Assembly: GCF_002090055.1 (NCBI RefSeq)
Contig: NZ_BBRH01000020.1
Location: forward strand, 1 to 64,000
Reading direction: 5' to 3'
Source of the DNA: Demequina sp. NBRC 110051
GTDB lineage: Bacteria; Actinomycetota; Actinomycetes; Actinomycetales; Demequinaceae
DNA: 64,000 nt
Part shown: piece after piece, positions 25,672 to 33,587 of the stretch
How the letters are laid out: every line of letters begins with the position of its first letter
Numbering within the stretch: the stretch's first letter is position 1
Position numbers and translations under genes: made by a program
Notes under the pieces: model-generated
What the model was told of the DNA's origin: nothing
Databases searched by the model: none
What the model saw: the letters and a program-made list of their open reading frames with translations, nothing else

Positions 25672-26211
25672 ATGATCCGGATCTTGCGCGCGCTCGGCGG
25701 CGCGGCCCTGTGGGCCGCCGCCGCCCTTGGCGTGCTCACATGTCTGGTGTGGCTCGCCACTGCCGCAGGCTGGATCAAGCCGTTGATCGTCGTTTCGGGT
25801 TCCATGGAGCCCGAGATTCCGACAGGAGCGCTGATCGTGGATCGCCCGCTCGACGTCGCCGAGGTAGCGGTCGGCGACATCGTGTCGCTGCCGTCGACGG
25901 TGACTGGGGAGCTGGTCACTCACCGCGTGGTCGAAATCGCGTCGCACGGTGACGCCGTCGCGCTCACGCTGCGCGGCGACGCCAACCCGGTCGACGATCC
26001 CGAGCCGTATTACATGGACGGAGACATCTGGGAGGTCGCGGCCGTGGTTCCTGGGTTGGGCGAGGTCATCGCGGACATCAGTCGCCCGGGCGTGGTGATC
26101 CCCGCCATGATTGCGATCGGTGCGCTGCTTGGTCTGTCCCTTCTACGCGACCCTGCCCCGAGTCGCGACCCATCGGCGGAAGCTTCGAGCGCCGCAGGAG
26201 GCGCGCCGTGA
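25672..26211 (+). CDS. sipW: Signal peptidase I of the SipW/ER type
   Basis: A 179-residue membrane peptidase with hydrophobic segments near both ends. The catalytic Ser is in VVSGSMEPEIPTGALIV. The general base position reads LVTHRVVEI, with His instead of the Lys of ordinary bacterial SPase I, which is the hallmark of SipW/ER-type enzymes. RGDANPVDDPEP completes the family pattern. It lies between two genes with alternate signal peptides, its likely substrates. Its stop overlaps the next start (GTGA). Confidence 0.88.
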   Translation: MIRILRALGGAALWAAAALGVLTCLVWLATAAGWIKPLIVVSGSMEPEIPTGALIVDRPLDVAEVAVGDIVSLPSTVTGELVTHRVVEIASHGDAVALTLRGDANPVDDPEPYYMDGDIWEVAAVVPGLGEVIADISRPGVVIPAMIAIGALLGLSLLRDPAPSRDPSAEASSAAGGAP

Positions 26212-26804
26212 GTCGCGTCGCGCAGGCCGTTGCCGCTGCCCTGATCGCTGTCCTCTTGGCCGCCTGCGCCGCCCTTGCTGGATCCATCGGGACTACCCGT
26301 GCGGAGGTCGATGTCGCCGTCGACGTGGACCTCGGTCTGGTCCTGCCAGGGGAGACGGTGACGCGGTCCCATGCCGTCGAGATCCCCGAGCTCGCCACCG
26401 TGGTGCGCTCCGATTGGGTCAGGCGTGACGGTCTTGCCCAGGAGATCGCGTGGGACATCCAGTTGTGCGGCGACGGCCAGTGCCAGGACGTCGCGCCGCC
26501 GCTGACGGGCGGACGCTTTGCACCAGGCAGTTACACCCTGGAGGTGGCGGCCACGCTGCCCGAGACGGTCTCCGCTGGAACCGGATCGGCGCTTGGTGTC
26601 GTGACGCTGCAGTCCGAGGACACGGCCGTCGGGGGAGACGGCGGAGTCGACAGCGAAGGTGGTGGCACGGGGGTGCCCTTGCCTGTCACCGGAGGCACTG
26701 TGCCCTGGGCAGTGGTCGCGCTCGCGGGCGGCGCCCTCGCGGCGGGCGGTTTCGCGATAGCCCTCGCGCGTCCTCGTCGTGAGAGAGAAGGTGTGTCCTC
26801 GTGA
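26208..26804 (+). CDS. LPxTG-anchored protein of the SipW locus
   Basis: A 198-residue surface protein. The N-terminal signal ends with LLAAC, which could be a lipobox or a plain signal peptide. A beta-rich domain with one Cys pair (LCGDGQCQ) follows, then a Gly-rich linker. LPVTGG, a hydrophobic helix and RPRRERE form a complete sortase cell-wall sorting signal. No sortase is encoded in the window. It may serve as the wall anchor for the two SipW substrates. Overlaps both neighbours by four bases, so the operon is translationally coupled. Confidence 0.7.
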   Translation: MSRVAQAVAAALIAVLLAACAALAGSIGTTRAEVDVAVDVDLGLVLPGETVTRSHAVEIPELATVVRSDWVRRDGLAQEIAWDIQLCGDGQCQDVAPPLTGGRFAPGSYTLEVAATLPETVSAGTGSALGVVTLQSEDTAVGGDGGVDSEGGGTGVPLPVTGGTVPWAVVALAGGALAAGGFAIALARPRREREGVSS

Positions 26805-27670
26805 ACCGCCGTCCGCGCCTCGCGCTCGTCGCCGCCATGTTCGGCCTTGGCGCCCTCGCGGCGGTTCCGGTTGTCACACAGGCGGCCTGGACAGACGACG
26901 CCTGGTTCTCGGCGACGGCCGCGGCGGGCGACTGGAGCGAGGGCGGCGGTGGCGGGGGCGGCGGCGGTGGCATCGACCCGGGCGACAATACAGAGATCAT
27001 CGACATCACCTGGACCGTGTCGTCACCGCTGTCCAGTTGCGCGATCGTCGAGGTCACCACCACGTCCGACACCCCGGTGGAATGGTCCATCACCGTGGAT
27101 CCCGACGAACGGCCGTGGAACCACGATGATCCGTCGCAAATCCAGGTCAACAACGGTGGTCAAATCGTCGAGCCTCGAACCTCGCCCTTGGTCATCGTGG
27201 GCAACACGGATACCTCGGGCGTGTTCAGCGAGTACAGCAACAACACCCCGATCCAGTCAGGGCAGGTCGCGAAGGTCGAGGTGTGCGGCTACAACAACGA
27301 GGTTCCCCCTCCAGAGCCAGACAACGGTCAGTGGTACACCTGGTCGCTGTCCGCCCCCGTGACGAGCGCGGGCCAGGTGTGCTCGACCCTCACGGTGGAG
27401 GGCCTCATCGACGAAGCAGAGGATCCCTTCTTCTATGGATGGGGTATCACGGTCGACATCCAGCCGGTGATTGACGCCTATCTCGCGTCGGGCGCGACGG
27501 TCTACTACGTGAGCTCCAACCCATCGTCCTCGTCTGGCTACGAGTTCACCTTCACACAGCAGGCCCCGCCCAACGAGAACCTGATTTACATCCAGTCCGG
27601 GACCGCCATGGCGCTGCAGGGTAACGACGTGCAGACCCTCGAGGTGTGCGTGCACGGCGTCCTGCCCTGA
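26801..27670 (+). CDS. SipW-type alternate-signal exported protein, second
   Basis: A 289-residue exported protein. A hydrophobic helix (about residues 7-28) runs into QAAWTDDAWFSATAAAGDW, nearly the same boundary motif as in the first gene of the locus (AAWTDDVWFSA). Ten consecutive Gly (48-57) form a flexible linker to a beta-rich, Thr/Ser/Asn-rich domain with four Cys (SSCAIV, VCGYN, QVCSTL, VCVHG), perhaps two disulfides. No anchor is present. The shared boundary argues that both proteins are processed by the adjacent SipW. The function of the domain is not recognised. Confidence 0.7.
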   Translation: MNRRPRLALVAAMFGLGALAAVPVVTQAAWTDDAWFSATAAAGDWSEGGGGGGGGGGIDPGDNTEIIDITWTVSSPLSSCAIVEVTTTSDTPVEWSITVDPDERPWNHDDPSQIQVNNGGQIVEPRTSPLVIVGNTDTSGVFSEYSNNTPIQSGQVAKVEVCGYNNEVPPPEPDNGQWYTWSLSAPVTSAGQVCSTLTVEGLIDEAEDPFFYGWGITVDIQPVIDAYLASGATVYYVSSNPSSSSGYEFTFTQQAPPNENLIYIQSGTAMALQGNDVQTLEVCVHGVLP

Positions 27671-27691
27671 GCGTGACCTACGCTGGACGCC

Positions 27692-28267
27692 GTGACCAGG
27701 ATCATCGCGGGCGAGCTCGGCGGGCGTCGCCTCGCCGTTCCACCGAAGGGCACGCGTCCCACCACCGATCGGGTGCGCGAGGCGCTGTTTAGCAGGCTCG
27801 ATCATGCCGATGCGCTGCGTGGCACGCGGGTGCTTGACATCTTCGCCGGCTCCGGTGCGCTCGGGATCGAGGCCCTCAGCAGGGGCGCCGTGAGTGCCGT
27901 GTTCGTCGAAGCGAGCACGGCCGCCGCGCGGGTATTGCAGCAGAACCTGCGCGACCTCGGCCTTGCCACCCGCGCCCAGGTGGCGCGCGAGAAGGCCCTG
28001 CCCTACCTCGCCCGCGCCGCAGGCGAGTTCGACCTGGTCCTCATCGACCCGCCCTACGACCTTCCCGCCGCCGAGGTAGACGCGGTGCTCGCGGCCCTCC
28101 CGCCCCTGCTCGCCCCCGACGCCCTCGTGGTGCTCGAGGGCTCCACACGCGCGGTCGTCCCCACCTGGCCCGCCACCCTCGACGCCTACGACGTCAAGGA
28201 CTACGGCGAGACCCGGCTGCACTATGCCGACGTGCGGCCCGAGCAACCCGGTAGCGTCGAGCCATGA
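27692..28267 (+). CDS. rsmD: 16S rRNA (guanine(966)-N(2))-methyltransferase
   Basis: A 191-residue SAM-dependent methyltransferase of the RsmD family, modifying G966 of 16S rRNA. The SAM-binding VLDIFAGSGALGIEALSRGA and the catalytic DPPYDLP motif are present, with the usual RPTTDRVREALFS segment near the N-terminus. GTG start with TACGCT seven bases before it and no ribosome site: probably leaderless. It overlaps coaD by four bases, the standard pair. Confidence 0.93.
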   Translation: MTRIIAGELGGRRLAVPPKGTRPTTDRVREALFSRLDHADALRGTRVLDIFAGSGALGIEALSRGAVSAVFVEASTAAARVLQQNLRDLGLATRAQVAREKALPYLARAAGEFDLVLIDPPYDLPAAEVDAVLAALPPLLAPDALVVLEGSTRAVVPTWPATLDAYDVKDYGETRLHYADVRPEQPGSVEP

Positions 28268-28743
28268 CGATCGCCGTCCTGCCGGGCACCTATGACCCCA
28301 TCACCGTGGGCCACGTCGACATCGCGCGCCGCGCCGCGCGGCTCTTCGACGAGGTCATCATCGCCGTCGCCCACAACTCGACCAAGACGCCCCTGCTCGG
28401 CGCCGACGAACGAGTCCGCCTCGCCTCGGCAGCCATCGCCGACATCCCCGGAGCCAGAGCCGTGCGAACCGACGGCCTCATCGTCGACTTTTGCCGCACC
28501 GTGGGTGCCGATGCCCTGGTCAAGGGCCTGCGCGGCGGCGCCGACTTCGACGCGGAGCGGCCCATGGCACTGATGAACCGCTCGCTCACCGGCATCGAGA
28601 CCGTCTTCGTGGTGGGGGACAACGCCCTCAGTCACGTCGCGTCGTCGCTCGTCAGGGACGTGGCCAGGCACGGCGGCGACATCTCGGCGTACGTGCCGGC
28701 GGGGGTGGCCGATGCCGTGGCGAGGGCCGTCGCGCGCGCGTAA
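28264..28743 (+). CDS. coaD: Phosphopantetheine adenylyltransferase
   Basis: A 159-residue nucleotidyltransferase that makes dephospho-CoA, the fourth step of coenzyme A synthesis. GTYDPITVGHVDI holds the HxGH-type nucleotide motif (TVGH). RGGADFDAERPMALMNR and the C-terminal IS-x-YVPAGV stretch are characteristic. Starts within the rsmD stop (ATGA). Contains an exact 14-base repeat copy at 28707 near its end. Confidence 0.96.
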   Translation: MTIAVLPGTYDPITVGHVDIARRAARLFDEVIIAVAHNSTKTPLLGADERVRLASAAIADIPGARAVRTDGLIVDFCRTVGADALVKGLRGGADFDAERPMALMNRSLTGIETVFVVGDNALSHVASSLVRDVARHGGDISAYVPAGVADAVARAVARA

Positions 28744-28754
28744 GGGACCTCGTG

Positions 28755-28784
28755 TTGAGAAATGGGTCTGGTATCGCGTAAAGT
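28755..28784 (+). promoter_or_regulatory. Promoter of the DUF177-rpmF-rnc-mutM operon
   Basis: TTGAGA (28755-28760) and TAAAGT (28779-28784) with an 18-base spacer. It leaves a leader of about 60 bases to the ATG at 28854. Confidence 0.55.
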
Positions 28785-28853
28785 AGTGCGCCGGTCCTGC
28801 CGACGGTACGGGCCTGGGTCCAGTGTGGATCGGAAACATCAGGGAGGCGCGAC

Positions 28854-29405
28854 ATGACGCACCGCCCCGAAGGCTCTCCGTATCGCGTCCCCGTGCGGGA
28901 TTTGGTACGGCGTCCGGGTGCTCAGCACCAGGTCAGCGAGACGTTCCCGACACCAGTGGTCCTGGGCACCGACGTGATCGGCGTGCCGGAAGGGAAGGAC
29001 ATCGAGCTCAACGTGAGTCTCGATTCCCTCTCCGAAGGCATCTGGGTCTCTGGAACCGTGCACGCTCTCGCCGTGGGTGAGTGTGGACGCTGCCTGGACG
29101 AGGTTCGACTCGACGTCGACGCCTCCGTGCAGGGGCTGTTCACCACTAGCCCGATGGCGAAGGACGAGGACGACGAGGAACCCGAGGACGTGTTCGAGTT
29201 CGATGGGGAGACCCTGGACCTCGAGGACGTGGTGAGGGACGCGGTGGTGACATCGCTGCCCTTCACCCCGCTCTGCCGCCCTGACTGCCCTGGTCTGTGC
29301 GACCAGTGCGGAGCGCGGCTTGAGGATGACCCGGACCACACCCACGAGGTGATCGACCCCCGATGGTCGGCCCTGCAGAGTTTGACTGAAGAGAAAGAGA
29401 GCTAG
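28854..29405 (+). CDS. DUF177 (YceD) family protein
   Basis: A 183-residue cytoplasmic protein of the YceD/DUF177 family, almost always encoded just upstream of rpmF and linked to rRNA accumulation in bacteria and plastids. The conserved [10 protein letters not shown] and [13 protein letters not shown] cysteine motifs suggest metal binding. An acidic linker ([13 protein letters not shown]) lies between. GGGAGG precedes the ATG. Two bases separate it from rpmF. Confidence 0.9.
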   Translation: MTHRPEGSPYRVPVRDLVRRPGAQHQVSETFPTPVVLGTDVIGVPEGKDIELNVSLDSLSEGIWVSGTVHALAVGECGRCLDEVRLDVDASVQGLFTTSPMAKDEDDEEPEDVFEFDGETLDLEDVVRDAVVTSLPFTPLCRPDCPGLCDQCGARLEDDPDHTHEVIDPRWSALQSLTEEKES

Positions 29406-29407
29406 CC

Positions 29408-29602
29408 GTGGCAGTTCCCAAGCGCAAGATGTCGCGTTCGAACACGCGTGCCCGCCGTGCCCAGTGGAAGACCACCGCTGCGAACCTCACCACGTGCCCG
29501 TCGTGCAAGGCCGACAAGCTGGCCCACACCGCGTGCCCGTCGTGCGGCGCCTACAACGGTCGTCAGTACGCCGAGGCGCTGCGCACCGAGCACGAGGCGT
29601 AA
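29408..29602 (+). CDS. rpmF: 50S ribosomal protein L32
   Basis: A 64-residue large-subunit protein. It begins [20 protein letters not shown], the L32 signature, with a zinc ribbon CPSC...CPSC. GTG start at 29408. Encoded between DUF177 and rnc, the classical order. Confidence 0.96.
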   Translation: MAVPKRKMSRSNTRARRAQWKTTAANLTTCPSCKADKLAHTACPSCGAYNGRQYAEALRTEHEA

Positions 29603-29639
29603 GCACACCTTTATCCGTACGCGGACGCGAGGCGAGCAG

Positions 29640-30353
29640 TTGAGCATCCCGGGACAGGCCGCAGCCGATGAGCTAGCGGCCCGTCTCGGTGTCTCCATCG
29701 ACCCCGAACTGCTCGTCCTCGCGCTCACGCACCGGTCGTTCGCGTACGAACACGGTGGCCTGCCCACCAACGAGCGCCTCGAGTTCCTCGGCGACTCGGT
29801 GCTCGGCATCATCGTCACCGACCGGCTCTACCGCGATCACCCCGACCTTCCCGAGGGTGAACTCGCGAAGATGCGTGCCGCCACGGTGTCGCAGAAGGCC
29901 CTCAGCGAGGTGGCACGCGGCATCGACCTCGGCCCCTGCATCCTCTTGGGCAAGGGCGAGACCGCGACCGGCGGCGCCGACAAGGACTCCATCCTGTGTG
30001 ACGCCTTCGAGGCCGTCCTGGGAGCCATCTACCTCACCCACGGCATCGACACCTCTCGCGAGGTCGTCAACCGTCTGGTGGGGCCGCTGCTCGTGAGGGC
30101 GGCCGATGCCGGGGTCGCCCTGGACTGGAAGACCTCCCTTCAGGAGGCCTCGGCCGCACGCGGCATGGGTTCGCCCGTGTACACCTGCGAGGGCGAGGGG
30201 CCCGACCACGCCCGCACCTTCACCGCGACCGTCACGATCGACGGCACGGCCTACGGCACCGGCGTCGGCAGCGCGAAGAAGCATGCCGAGCAGGAGGCCG
30301 CCGAGCGCGCCTACGCAGCGCTCACCGCGGACGCCGCCGCGACCACCGCCTAG
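29640..30353 (+). CDS. rnc: Ribonuclease III
   Basis: A 237-residue double-strand-specific endoribonuclease that matures rRNA and processes structured RNAs. The RNase III signature NERLEFLGDSVLG and the second acidic site DAFEAVLGAIY are present in the catalytic domain (about 1-150). A dsRNA-binding domain (DWKTSLQE ... SAKKHAEQEAAERA) forms the C-terminus. I place the start at TTG 29640, preceded by GAGG; no ATG or GTG fits better before the conserved region. Followed 14 bases later by mutM. Confidence 0.93.
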   Translation: MSIPGQAAADELAARLGVSIDPELLVLALTHRSFAYEHGGLPTNERLEFLGDSVLGIIVTDRLYRDHPDLPEGELAKMRAATVSQKALSEVARGIDLGPCILLGKGETATGGADKDSILCDAFEAVLGAIYLTHGIDTSREVVNRLVGPLLVRAADAGVALDWKTSLQEASAARGMGSPVYTCEGEGPDHARTFTATVTIDGTAYGTGVGSAKKHAEQEAAERAYAALTADAAATTA

Positions 30354-30367
30354 CCGCCGCTGCCTCC

Positions 30368-31312
30368 ATGCCCGAGCTGCCCGAGGTCGAGACCGTCCGC
30401 GCGGGCCTCGCGCCCTTCGTCACCGACGCCACGGTGACCTCCGTCGAGGTCCGCCGCGAGTCGGTCGCGCGCCTGCTTCCAGGCGGCGGCAGTGAGTTCG
30501 CCGCGCGCCTCGCCGGTGCCACCATCACCGGCGCCGTGCGGCGGGGCAAGTTCCTCTGGCTGCCGCTCAGGCGCAGCGAGGACCCGGCCGATGCCGGGGC
30601 AAGCGAGTCACTCAGCGCTCACCTGGGCATGTCGGGACAGTTCCGCGTCCATACCGCCGCGGATGCACCCGAGCCGCATCCGCACTGCCGCGCCCGCATG
30701 ACCCTGCACCGCGCCGGCGAGGACCTGGTGCTCGACTTCCTCGACCAACGCACCTTCGGGTACCTGCACGTGGAGGACCTTCTCCACACGCCGGACGGGC
30801 TGCCGGGAGGACACGGCATGGCGGACCCGCAGGTGCCGCTGTCCGTCGCGCACATCGGCCGCGACGCCCTGGACCCGCACCTCGACGCACGGGCTGCCAG
30901 CCGCGCGTGGCGCACCGGCAGGCGCGGCATCAAGCAGCTGCTCCTCGACCAGACCCTCGTATCGGGCATCGGCAACATCTATGCCGACGAGGCCCTGTGG
31001 CTCGCTCGGGTGAATCCCGAAAGGCCCGCTCATGCCGTGAACCCAGCCACGGCATCGGCCCTGCTCAGCGCCACCCAGGACGTGATGCGCAGCGCCCTGG
31101 CCCAAGGTGGCACCAGTTTTGACGCGCTGTACGTCAACGTGAACGGGCAGTCGGGCTACTTCGCGCGCGGCCTGGAGGCGTACGGACGCGGCGGCGAGCC
31201 GTGCCGACGCTGCGGCCATCCCCTTCGTCGGGAGACCATTGGCGGCCGCTCGACGCACTGGTGCGCCACGTGCCAGCGGCGATACTCTCCGCGGCGCGCG
31301 GGCGCGCACTAG
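30368..31312 (+). CDS. mutM: Formamidopyrimidine-DNA glycosylase
   Basis: A 314-residue base-excision repair enzyme removing 8-oxoguanine and formamidopyrimidines. The mature N-terminus PELPEVE supplies the catalytic Pro and Glu. SGIGNIYADEALW is the helix-two-turn-helix region. The C-terminal zinc finger (CRRCGHPL ... HWCATCQR) is complete. Ends the DUF177-rpmF-rnc operon. Carries a 14-base repeat copy at 31047 on the minus strand. Confidence 0.95.
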   Translation: MPELPEVETVRAGLAPFVTDATVTSVEVRRESVARLLPGGGSEFAARLAGATITGAVRRGKFLWLPLRRSEDPADAGASESLSAHLGMSGQFRVHTAADAPEPHPHCRARMTLHRAGEDLVLDFLDQRTFGYLHVEDLLHTPDGLPGGHGMADPQVPLSVAHIGRDALDPHLDARAASRAWRTGRRGIKQLLLDQTLVSGIGNIYADEALWLARVNPERPAHAVNPATASALLSATQDVMRSALAQGGTSFDALYVNVNGQSGYFARGLEAYGRGGEPCRRCGHPLRRETIGGRSTHWCATCQRRYSPRRAGAH

Positions 31313-31346
31313 GTGTGAACGGCCGGTGACGCCTACGATGCAGGGT

Positions 31347-31964
31347 ATGGCTGACGTACGCGTGCTGGTGTTGGACGACCACGAGGTGGTTCGCCGGGGA
31401 ATCTGCGACATCCTCGACCGGGCCGATGGGGTCGAGGTCGTGGCGGAGGCGGGATCGGTCGCGCAGGCCGTGCGCCGCGCCGATGCTGTGCGTCCCGACG
31501 TCATCCTGTCCGACCTGCGCCTGGGAGACGGCACGGGCCTGGACGTGATTGCTCACGTGCGTCAGTCCCTGCCCGGCACCCACGTGGTGGTGCTCACTAG
31601 CTACGACGACGACGAGGCCCGCACCGCCGCCCACGCGGCCGGCGCCGACGCGTTCGTGGCCAAGACTGCGGGATCTGCCGAGCTCCTCAAGGCCGTCCTG
31701 GACACCGCCTCTGGCCGCGAGCACGGCCAGCACATCTCGGTGGGGGAGGACGAGCTCACCGCGCGCCTGACCCCCACGGAGCGACGCATCCTCCAGGCAG
31801 TGGGCGACGGTCTTGCTAACAAGGAGATCGCCGAGCAGCTCGGCATCGCCGAGAAGACCGTGAAGAACCACGTCACCTCGGTGCTCGCGAAGATGGGCCT
31901 CAAGCGCCGCACTCAGGTGGTCGCCTGGGCGACCGCGCGTCGCGCGCAGTCCTTCCGCGGCTGA
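31347..31964 (+). CDS. LuxR-family response regulator, DosR/DevR-like
   Basis: A 205-residue response regulator. The receiver domain (1-120) has the acidic pocket DDHE, phosphoacceptor Asp56 in ILSDLRLG, the Thr of VVLTSY and Lys in FVAKTAG. The C-terminal LuxR helix-turn-helix (about 140-200) reads IAEKTVKNHVTSVLAKMGLKRRTQ, very close to the DosR recognition helix AEKTVKN. TACGAT lies seven bases before the ATG and there is no ribosome site: probably leaderless. It converges on the kinase gene. Likely regulator of the DosR-like boxes before cydA and the flavodoxin-like gene; that link is inference. Confidence 0.88.
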   Translation: MADVRVLVLDDHEVVRRGICDILDRADGVEVVAEAGSVAQAVRRADAVRPDVILSDLRLGDGTGLDVIAHVRQSLPGTHVVVLTSYDDDEARTAAHAAGADAFVAKTAGSAELLKAVLDTASGREHGQHISVGEDELTARLTPTERRILQAVGDGLANKEIAEQLGIAEKTVKNHVTSVLAKMGLKRRTQVVAWATARRAQSFRG

Positions 31965-31967
31965 CGC

Positions 31968-33587
31968 TTAGCGCCGCACCTCGACGTTCCACGTCGCGCG
32001 CGAGCCCGGGCGCTCGGCCGCGGGGTCGACCGGCTCGAGCGAGAAACTGCCGTTGCGCCTGAGCGCCCGGTTACCCAGGTTCGACGTGCCGGAGTAGCGT
32101 TTGGTGGCGCCCGCGGGGCCGATGCCGTTGTCCTCGACCACCATGATGAGGCGGTCGTCCTCCACTGTGATGGACAGCCGCACCGCGGTGGCCTGGGCGT
32201 GGCGGGCGACGTTGGACAGCAGTTCTCGCAGCACCGCGATCGCGTCATCGGCAAGGGTCGCGTCCGCCGCGGCGACCGCGTTGACGTCCGACCATGCAGC
32301 CGTGAGGTCGGGCGTGAAGCCGAGCGTGGCCTGCGCGAGGGTGATCTCGCGGCGCATGCGGTCGCTCGCGGGCTCGCTCGAGCGCTGCCCGGCCAGGTTG
32401 CGCATCACGCCACGCACCTCGTACTGGGCGCGCTTGACATGGTCGGCGACGCTCGCGAGGCGGGTTTCCTGGTTCTTCGAGGCCTCCGCCGAGAGAGCCT
32501 CGAGATGCATCGCGGCCGCGAAGAGCTCCTGCGAGACGAAGTCGTGCAGGTCGTCCGCGATCTGCTCGCGCTCCTCGAGCAGCGCCGCATGGCTGCGCGC
32601 CTGGTTGAGGTCGGCAAGGGTGAGGGCGAGGGCGGCCTGGTGTGCAAAGCGCTGCGTGACCTCGAGGTCGTCCGCGGAGAATTCCTGATCGCCCTTGTCG
32701 CGCCACAGCATCAGCAGGCCGAGGGTCTCGCCGTCGGAGGCGAGCGGCGCGTAGAGGCTGGGCCCGTACTCGGTGATCTCGTGCAGCACGTGCTGGCCAG
32801 GGGGAGCGGGGGCGACGATGCCGGTGGAGGTGCGGATCACGTCCATCGCCGAGCCCTGCGACGGAAGCTCGAGCCCAATGATGTTCTGTGCGTAGTCGCC
32901 CGCGGCCATCTCGATGACCCACGCGTCGTCGACGCCGGGAAGCACCAGGGCCGCGGTGGGGGCGTGGGCGAGCTCGCGGGCGGCGTCGACGATGCCCTGC
33001 AGCGCCTCCTCCTCGTCCTCTGTCGCGAGCATCTGGGTGGTGAGGCGCTGCGAGGCCTCAAGCCACCGCTCGCGCGCGACCGCGTCGTCGTGGAGCTTGG
33101 CGTGATCGATCGCGACGGAGGCGCCCGCGGCGAGCGCGAGGATCATGCGCTTGTCCTCCTCATCGAAGGGCCCGCTGTCCTTGTCCGCGAGATACAGATG
33201 GCCAAAGACCAGCCCGCGCACGGTCAGCGACGTCCCGAGGAAGCTCTCGAGCCGCGGGTGCCACTTCGGCATGCCGCGGAAGTCCGGGTCGGCGTCGATG
33301 TGCTCGACCGCCAGGGTGCCCTGGGCGGGGATCTTGGCGAGCACTCCCACGCGGCCAGGGGGATGGCCGATGAGCTCCTTGGTGTCCTCGGGAATCCCCT
33401 GAGTGAGGAACGCGACGGACTCGCCCTGCGAGTCGAACACGTGCAGCGCCGCGTAGTGAGCGCCCGTGAGCGTGCGGGCGGACCCCAGGAGCGTGTTCAG
33501 GACCTTGTCGAGCGCGAGATCGGCGTTCAGCGCCATAATCGCGTCCGCGAGCGTGAGGGCCGACGACGACAGGGGCTGCTCAGTCAT
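31968..33587 (-). CDS. GAF-GAF sensor histidine kinase, DosS/DevS-like
   Basis: A 539-residue soluble kinase. Two GAF domains (about 20-165 and 185-330) are followed by a HisKA_3 dimerisation helix with phospho-His348 (DDLHDFVSQ) and an HATPase_c domain (ELLSNVARHA, VEDNGIGP). In GAF-A the segment MPKWHPRLESFLGTSLTVR aligns with the DosS region bearing the haem-ligand His, here His110, so oxygen, NO or redox sensing is likely. The start overlaps the cydC stop by eight bases, so it is the last gene of a cydABDC-kinase operon. Its probable partner is the convergent regulator four bases away. Confidence 0.88.
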   Translation of the reverse strand: MTEQPLSSSALTLADAIMALNADLALDKVLNTLLGSARTLTGAHYAALHVFDSQGESVAFLTQGIPEDTKELIGHPPGRVGVLAKIPAQGTLAVEHIDADPDFRGMPKWHPRLESFLGTSLTVRGLVFGHLYLADKDSGPFDEEDKRMILALAAGASVAIDHAKLHDDAVARERWLEASQRLTTQMLATEDEEEALQGIVDAARELAHAPTAALVLPGVDDAWVIEMAAGDYAQNIIGLELPSQGSAMDVIRTSTGIVAPAPPGQHVLHEITEYGPSLYAPLASDGETLGLLMLWRDKGDQEFSADDLEVTQRFAHQAALALTLADLNQARSHAALLEEREQIADDLHDFVSQELFAAAMHLEALSAEASKNQETRLASVADHVKRAQYEVRGVMRNLAGQRSSEPASDRMRREITLAQATLGFTPDLTAAWSDVNAVAAADATLADDAIAVLRELLSNVARHAQATAVRLSITVEDDRLIMVVEDNGIGPAGATKRYSGTSNLGNRALRRNGSFSLEPVDPAAERPGSRATWNVEVRR

